This document shows, one piece after another, positions 60,301 through 64,000 of a DNA stretch of 64,000 bases. The DNA is taken from positions 1,116,001-1,180,000 of the forward strand of contig NZ_CP128400.1 in NCBI RefSeq assembly GCF_030389965.1. The letters run 5' to 3'. Within the stretch, counting starts at the first letter, position 1. Every line of letters begins with the position of its first letter. The position numbers and the translations under genes are program-made. The notes beneath the pieces are model-generated. The model searched no databases, was not told where the DNA came from, and saw nothing but the letters and a program-made list of their open reading frames with translations. This DNA comes from Candidatus Chlorohelix allophototropha. Its GTDB lineage: Bacteria; Chloroflexota; Chloroflexia; Chloroheliales; Chloroheliaceae.

Positions 60301-61588
60301 GCGGATTAACTTTCACCGAACCTGTACCCTGCTTTACTTCCGCTTGCCGGGTTTCGCGACTGGTGCTGTAATCGGCTTTGGTATATATCACTTCGATGCT
60401 AACTTGTGCGTCTGCCGGGCTTTTATCGGGAGTTTGCGCTACCAGCAATAGCGATAAGGGCAATGCCGGTTTGAAAATCACGCTTTCGGGTATCACCTTT
60501 AAGGTTATCGGTGCAGAAGCGATGGTTAGCAACTCGGTGGTTTTTTCCTCATAGCCGGTGTCTTTCTCTCGCACCGTCACTTCTAGGCGTACATTCCCTT
60601 GTCCGCCTGCCCCCGGCACTCCCACCACATAATTTACTGCGGGTAATTCAAAATCCACTTGCCCGTTGATGGTTTTGGTAAGGGTGGAAAATTCCTGCCA
60701 AGTCCCCGTGTATTTGAAGGCGTGAATTTCTGCCTCGCCCTGCACCGCTTTGCCATAGCTGTATTCTGCCTTGATTGTGCCTTTGATAGACTCGTTTACC
60801 AACGCCCAACCTTTGGTAAATTGGGTAGTGATTTCGTATTTGGGCAGCACGTATTTTTCGATTCGGATGTCCAGTTGCGCGCGCCGTTTGCCTGTTACTC
60901 CTGAAATTTTCCATGTGCCGAGGTTCGGTTCACTTGAGAGCGGCAAATCGGCAGTTGCCATGCCGTATTCATCGGTCTGTAGATTTTTCTTGTAGATTTT
61001 AATACCCTTCGCGTCTTGCACTTCGACCGTGACTTGTTCGCGCACAGGCATCAGGCGCGGGTCAAGCGTCATGGCGCGGATATGCACTGTTTGACCCGGT
61101 TTGTAGATCGGCTTGTCGGTTTCCAGAAAAACCAATGTGCCGCTTTCTACTTTAACCTGTGCTTGCGCCTGAAAATTAGAGGTAGCAAGTTGTAGGGTAT
61201 AAGTACCCTCACTTAACGCAGGCAGATTTAAAGCTAAATCCCCCCGCCCTTGTATAACGCCTGTTATATTGGCTTTGCTTTGTCCGTTTAGCAGCAAATC
61301 CACCTTTACGTTATCGGTTCCCAACGCTACGCCGCTGAACAGCGAAACGGAAACTTTTTCGACCTGTCCAGCCCGCATAGTGCCGGGCGCTAAAGCCATG
61401 TAGCTATCAATGGGATTGCCCACCGGTAACACTGTAGGCTTGGTGGTTGAAATAATAGGGGTTATCCCGGCGGTAGGGCTGCTGTTATTATCGCTGCATG
61501 CTCCCAGCGCCCCTAACGCTGCCGAACCTGTTACGATACCGGCTATTCTTATAAAGTGTCTACGACTGAAATCTTTGTTGCTTATCAT
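57317..61588 (-). CDS. Bacterial alpha-2-macroglobulin, Tat lipoprotein
   Basis: This 1423-residue protein starts at the ATG at 61588 with GGAG 8 bases upstream; the longer frame upstream lacks support. A twin-arginine signal SRRHFIRIAG is followed by a lipobox LGAC (C31), so it is exported folded and lipidated. MG-type beta domains follow, then an Ala-rich bait-like segment, the FPETWIWEDF macroglobulin block, and the thioester CGEQ with C943 in MPYGCGEQNM. The C-terminus has the alpha-helical TED barrel and receptor-like domain. Such proteins trap proteases covalently. The usual PBP1C neighbour of proteobacterial homologues is absent. Confidence 0.93.
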   Translation of the reverse strand: MISNKDFSRRHFIRIAGIVTGSAALGALGACSDNNSSPTAGITPIISTTKPTVLPVGNPIDSYMALAPGTMRAGQVEKVSVSLFSGVALGTDNVKVDLLLNGQSKANITGVIQGRGDLALNLPALSEGTYTLQLATSNFQAQAQVKVESGTLVFLETDKPIYKPGQTVHIRAMTLDPRLMPVREQVTVEVQDAKGIKIYKKNLQTDEYGMATADLPLSSEPNLGTWKISGVTGKRRAQLDIRIEKYVLPKYEITTQFTKGWALVNESIKGTIKAEYSYGKAVQGEAEIHAFKYTGTWQEFSTLTKTINGQVDFELPAVNYVVGVPGAGGQGNVRLEVTVREKDTGYEEKTTELLTIASAPITLKVIPESVIFKPALPLSLLLVAQTPDKSPADAQVSIEVIYTKADYSTSRETRQAEVKQGTGSVKVNPPGDAISLTLSASSNTSSGKAYTSLTMQAGYSPSGNFISLQQVSKGGLKVGDTASFKVNATKQASGFYYEIMAHGTLVFSDYSASPDLAFTVTPQMAPQARLLVYQIMPNAEVAADYLPFSVEASYTHKVEAKFDKAEVEPGQEVSLSLKTEGAAKVGVAVVDRSVFILAENRLNLQQVFDELEKLYQKPQIELHDAQPVAGDVIPAPGMSGKMDTLSSKEMFANAGVVVLTNKNVPQGKSYQQQFFAEAGGVVRGAPLAAAPNTAAATTAAAQNSAADASKAADQVGTLAEVQRVRQFFPETWIWEDFKTGADGTASKKFQAPDSITTWMLHAVALSPKLGMGMAEAQLKVLQPFFVTVDLVYSAIRGEQFPVKVALYNYTSQEEQFTVELNPESWFELLDQSSKTIKVGANGTGGVSFTIKAKELGNKQLKITARSRNRADAVIKELLIEPEGVAREVVENYVITAGKNLQLDMSVPAGIVADSARAYLAVTGNYLTQTIEGLENLLRMPYGCGEQNMILFAPNVFVARYLKETGQIKPELQAKAESLMVTGYQRELTYQRTDGSFSAFGNSDKIGSLWLSAFVLKTLAIAKDFIFIDDNVLNVTRSWLLKQQKADGSFEPVGFLHHQDLLGGLKGNQALTAYLAVALQESGDKTGAGKAIAYLEKNLDGMSDPYTLALTSYALELAKSGQAGKAFDMLVKLAKQDENGLYWGELEQIPVNPQTGANRYNPPNRSATIETTGYALLALVAHGDRVTAAQAARWLVSKRNSYGGWDSTQDTVVGLQALSQYVAGSKTDVDATITFRNGNWQKEVRVNPDNADVLQTIEAQLGGTVSVEVAGRGQAVLQTVRRFNVPEAERKEQATFQLSVDYGASQIELSNQLNVKATVQFTPPEPIKAGMVVLDVALPTGFAPVTDTLAALAKQQPKIKRYDVAGRKVILYIEDMSPNETLTFEFKAVALYPIKAQAVTSQAYSYYRPDWKGESLGGAIVVNG

Positions 61589-61824
61589 TGTACCCGCTCC
61601 TGTTTTTTGACTGACAAACATTGATCGGCGGAAGAGATTAATAATTGCTTTTGTTGTTCCTAATTTTAGAAACGCAAACTTATAGCAAAAAATTACAGCA
61701 CTTGCGGACGAGTTTTTAGACGGGTTATTTTCTTGACACCGTTCGTTGCGAGTGTTAAATTTGCCTGCGTTAGCCAGCCTTTCCAACAGGTATTCATAAA
61801 AGTAAAATAGAGCGAGGATATAGA

Positions 61825-63180
61825 ATGCGCTACCTGACCTATCGGCGGAGCGGTATTAACCGTCTCGGTTCTTTGCAACAGGGCTATATTGTAGATGTAG
61901 AGCAAGTTGCCGGAGTTGGCGATTTACTGTCTTTGATAAAAGGCGGGATTGCTTTGTGGGACACGGTTGCTGAGAAACTAAAGTCCGCAAATCTGGCTGA
62001 GTTAAAGGCAAAGGGCGCGGCGGTACTCTATCACGAAGGTCTGGTGTCTGCACCTTATACTAACCCGCCAAAAAATGTCATCTGCCTCGGTCGCAATTAC
62101 TACAAGCATTATTTGGAAGGAGCAGTTGCGCGTGGTGAGAGTGGAGAAAAGCCCCCCGAAGCGCCTATCTATTTCACCAAACCGCCTACCAGCATAACAG
62201 GCGCTTTTGACCCCATCCCGCTTGATTATGAGATAACCCAGAAGTACGATTGGGAAGTAGAATTTGGGGTGATTATCGGGGTAGGCGGCAAGAAAATAGC
62301 CCAAGAAAATGCCCTTAAGCATGTTTTCGGCTACACTATAATTAATGACCTGAGCGCCAGAGACGTGCAATACAAACACCAGCAATGGTTTAAGGGAAAA
62401 GGTTTGGATGGCAGTTGCCCAATTGGTCCGTTTGTTGTAACCCCCGATGAACTGCCCGAATCGTTGCATGTACCTATCAGCCTCAAGGTTAATGGCATTA
62501 TCAAACAGGAGGCTAACACCGGACAGTTGATGTTCGATATTCCTACTATCATTGCCGACCTTTCGACAACTATGACGCTTGAACCGGGCGATATTATTTC
62601 TACCGGGACACCGGATGGCGTGGGTAACTTCCGCAACCCGCCCGAATACTTAGCACATCGGGATGTGATGGAGACCATTATTGAGGGCATTGGCACGATG
62701 CGCCACCTGATTGCTTCCCCTGAGCGGGTGGCATTGGTAGCAGCTTTTGACAGGGCGCGGGACGAATTACTCCAGACTTTAAGTCTGGTACAACCCCAAC
62801 ATTATGACCTTGCCACTGTCAATCCGGATTGGTCGGTAAAAGAATTGGTGGCGCATCTGGCAGGTGGTATTACCTTTGCCGCGACCGCCATTCAGCGCCA
62901 TCTCGATGGTACTCTTGTAGCCGGAATCCAAGCCATGAATGAGCGCAATGCCAGTCAGGTACAGGAACGCGCCGTAAAGAGTTTGCAAGAATTGGTGGAT
63001 GAACTGGTAAAATCACACTATCAGGTTGCAGATTTATATCTTTCGCTGACTGACGAGCAAACTCAAACTACGTCAACTATGTCCAGTGGCGCAAAGGTTA
63101 CTATTCATGAGCGGTTGCAGCGCTATACTAACCACTATCGAGAACATAGCGCGGAAATCATTCAGGTTATAAAAGCTTAA
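61825..63180 (+). CDS. Fumarylacetoacetate hydrolase-family enzyme fused to a DinB/MDMPI-like domain
   Basis: This 451-residue protein has an FAH domain in residues about 1-290. NVICLGRNYYKHYLEGA opens the core, DWEVEFGVIIG and INDLSARDVQ supply the metal-binding acidic residues, and EPGDIISTGTPDGVG is the substrate loop. A helical DinB-like domain (about 300-451) has ELVAHLAGGITFA and YTNHYREHSAEI, with His residues fitting the metal triad of mycothiol-dependent maleylpyruvate isomerases and related thiol transferases. FAH enzymes hydrolyse fumarylpyruvate or similar 2,4-diketo acids, so the fusion may link isomerase and hydrolase steps of aromatic breakdown. GAGCGAGGATA precedes the ATG. 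Confidence 0.82.
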   Translation: MRYLTYRRSGINRLGSLQQGYIVDVEQVAGVGDLLSLIKGGIALWDTVAEKLKSANLAELKAKGAAVLYHEGLVSAPYTNPPKNVICLGRNYYKHYLEGAVARGESGEKPPEAPIYFTKPPTSITGAFDPIPLDYEITQKYDWEVEFGVIIGVGGKKIAQENALKHVFGYTIINDLSARDVQYKHQQWFKGKGLDGSCPIGPFVVTPDELPESLHVPISLKVNGIIKQEANTGQLMFDIPTIIADLSTTMTLEPGDIISTGTPDGVGNFRNPPEYLAHRDVMETIIEGIGTMRHLIASPERVALVAAFDRARDELLQTLSLVQPQHYDLATVNPDWSVKELVAHLAGGITFAATAIQRHLDGTLVAGIQAMNERNASQVQERAVKSLQELVDELVKSHYQVADLYLSLTDEQTQTTSTMSSGAKVTIHERLQRYTNHYREHSAEIIQVIKA

Positions 63181-63181
63181 A

Positions 63182-64000
63182 CTACACAGGCAAGCCTAAT
63201 TCCCGGTATTTGGGCTTAACTCGTTCGCTGAATAGTCCGGTTCTATCTAGATTCGTGGCGAGGTGGTTGTAAAAAGTATCGTGCTGGAACTCTATCATTG
63301 CGCTGCTGTTATAAACTTTATGCTCAAATTCGGCGCGGGTTAGTCCGGTACGCCCTTGCGACATCTCCCAGTATTTATTTAACTGGCTGCGGAATCCGCC
63401 TCGTTCTCGTCCGAAAAAGAGAGTGCGACAAAGGCTGTAGGCGTAATCTTCCAGTTCTTGCCGCTCATCCACCAGCATATCGCGTACTTCTTCGGCAATA
63501 CTTTCAATGCCAAAACCTACATGCCGCCCCTCATCCTGCATCACAAAATCGAGTATTTGCAATAAACAGGGGTCGAGTGTAGCTCGCTTTACATAACTAA
63601 AGACACCCATCGCATAGCCTTCTATCAAGATGAGCATACCGATGGCTTTCTTATACCAGTTAGCCGTGCCAAGCAAACTATCAATGATGAACTTGATATT
63701 AACATCGGGCGGTACTACTTTGAGGCTATCCAGATAATGACGGAAAACCTCAGTATGGCGCGCCTCATCCATAACTTGGCTTGCCAGAAATAACTTCCCG
63801 TCCATATCGGGGCGCATATCCACCAGTTGCGCACAAATCAATAACGAACCTTGCTCACCATGCATTAGTTGGCTGATAATCCAACCTAAGTCGTAGCGAT
63901 TCAGTTCCAGTGTTTCTTCCTCAGTCAGCACTTCGGTGAGTCCCATCGAAGCCGCTCCCCAATATTCATCTCGCATCAAGGGTTGGTCTGATGAGGTAAT
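63182..64000 (-). CDS. Ferritin-like di-iron (R2lox-type) oxidase, 5' end beyond window
   Basis: The visible part has the four-helix di-metal core: GEQGSLL (first Glu), VMDEARHTEVF (ExxH), EGYAMGVF (Glu) and DEGRHVGFG (ExxH), all six ligands present. The layout matches R2-like ligand-binding oxidases and related ribonucleotide-reductase-fold proteins. The frame is open through the right edge of the window; an ATG at 63976 exists, but the usual N-terminal 40 residues are missing, so the gene probably begins outside. It is convergent with the FAH-DinB gene, stops 2 bases apart. Substrate unknown. Confidence 0.8.
   Translation of the reverse strand: MTSSDQPLMRDEYWGAASMGLTEVLTEEETLELNRYDLGWIISQLMHGEQGSLLICAQLVDMRPDMDGKLFLASQVMDEARHTEVFRHYLDSLKVVPPDVNIKFIIDSLLGTANWYKKAIGMLILIEGYAMGVFSYVKRATLDPCLLQILDFVMQDEGRHVGFGIESIAEEVRDMLVDERQELEDYAYSLCRTLFFGRERGGFRSQLNKYWEMSQGRTGLTRAEFEHKVYNSSAMIEFQHDTFYNHLATNLDRTGLFSERVKPKYRELGLPV

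Overview
This 64 kb window most likely comes from a chromosome or large secondary replicon of a single-membrane member of the Chloroflexota. That assignment rests on gene style: a PknB-type kinase with TPR repeats, WD40 repeats, Thr-rich lipoprotein linkers, a bacterial translin, an AI-2E exporter, MMPL, a Tat lipoprotein alpha-2-macroglobulin, a bacterial deoxyhypusine-synthase-like enzyme, and no outer-membrane genes. It is not proven. Most genes have moderate G+C. The HNH gene at 992-1843 and the leader at 17.5-18.7 kb are clearly AT-richer. I saw no rRNA, tRNA, CRISPR array or insertion sequence.

Layout. 0-5 kb: the end of a WD40 protein, an AT-rich EVE-like/HNH endonuclease, and a kinase/FHA pair. 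5-7 kb: a class V aminotransferase and an alpha/beta-hydrolase-fold protein without a full triad. 7-11 kb: a molybdate ABC operon (modA, modB, modC, padR-like) behind a clear promoter with two related palindromes. 11-17.5 kb: a degenerate DraG-family protein translationally coupled to a translin, an unknown 433-residue protein, a HAD phosphatase, a GT39-like membrane transferase, an ITPase-like protein and a DMT_YdcZ transporter.

17.5-28.4 kb is the most interesting block. After an AT-rich leader of about 1.2 kb come an Agd3-like exported polysaccharide deacetylase, a PelF glycosyltransferase, a multi-pass PelG-like membrane protein, a GH114-type polygalactosaminidase lipoprotein, glmS and a galE-type epimerase, closed by a strong terminator. 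Together these could make the precursor (GlcN-6-P towards UDP-GalNAc), polymerise, export, deacetylate and trim a cationic galactosamine polymer. The set reads as a monoderm hybrid of bacterial Pel and fungal galactosaminogalactan synthesis. PelD and PelE are not recognisable.

28.4-38.7 kb: a HAD protein, a deoxyhypusine-synthase-like enzyme, a membrane-anchored secreted protein, a hydrolase, a G3E metallochaperone-like GTPase, two paralogous tiny membrane proteins plus a third small gene, an AI-2E transporter and an MMPL transporter. 38.8-45.3 kb looks like a replication/partition module: parA, parB with an internal parS-like palindrome, a translationally coupled AlbA_2/ATPase regulator, and a divergent Rep-like HTH protein. 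The Rep leader carries a promoter-hairpin-terminator unit on the opposite strand, a candidate counter-transcribed RNA. 45.3-64 kb: trxB, a sugar nucleotidyltransferase, glpK, a histidine kinase, mnmG, a 7TM-PAS-zinc-motif sensor without a kinase, a Rieske fusion protein, two small proteins, a large alpha-2-macroglobulin, a FAH-DinB fusion, and an R2lox/ferritin-like di-iron protein cut by the right edge.
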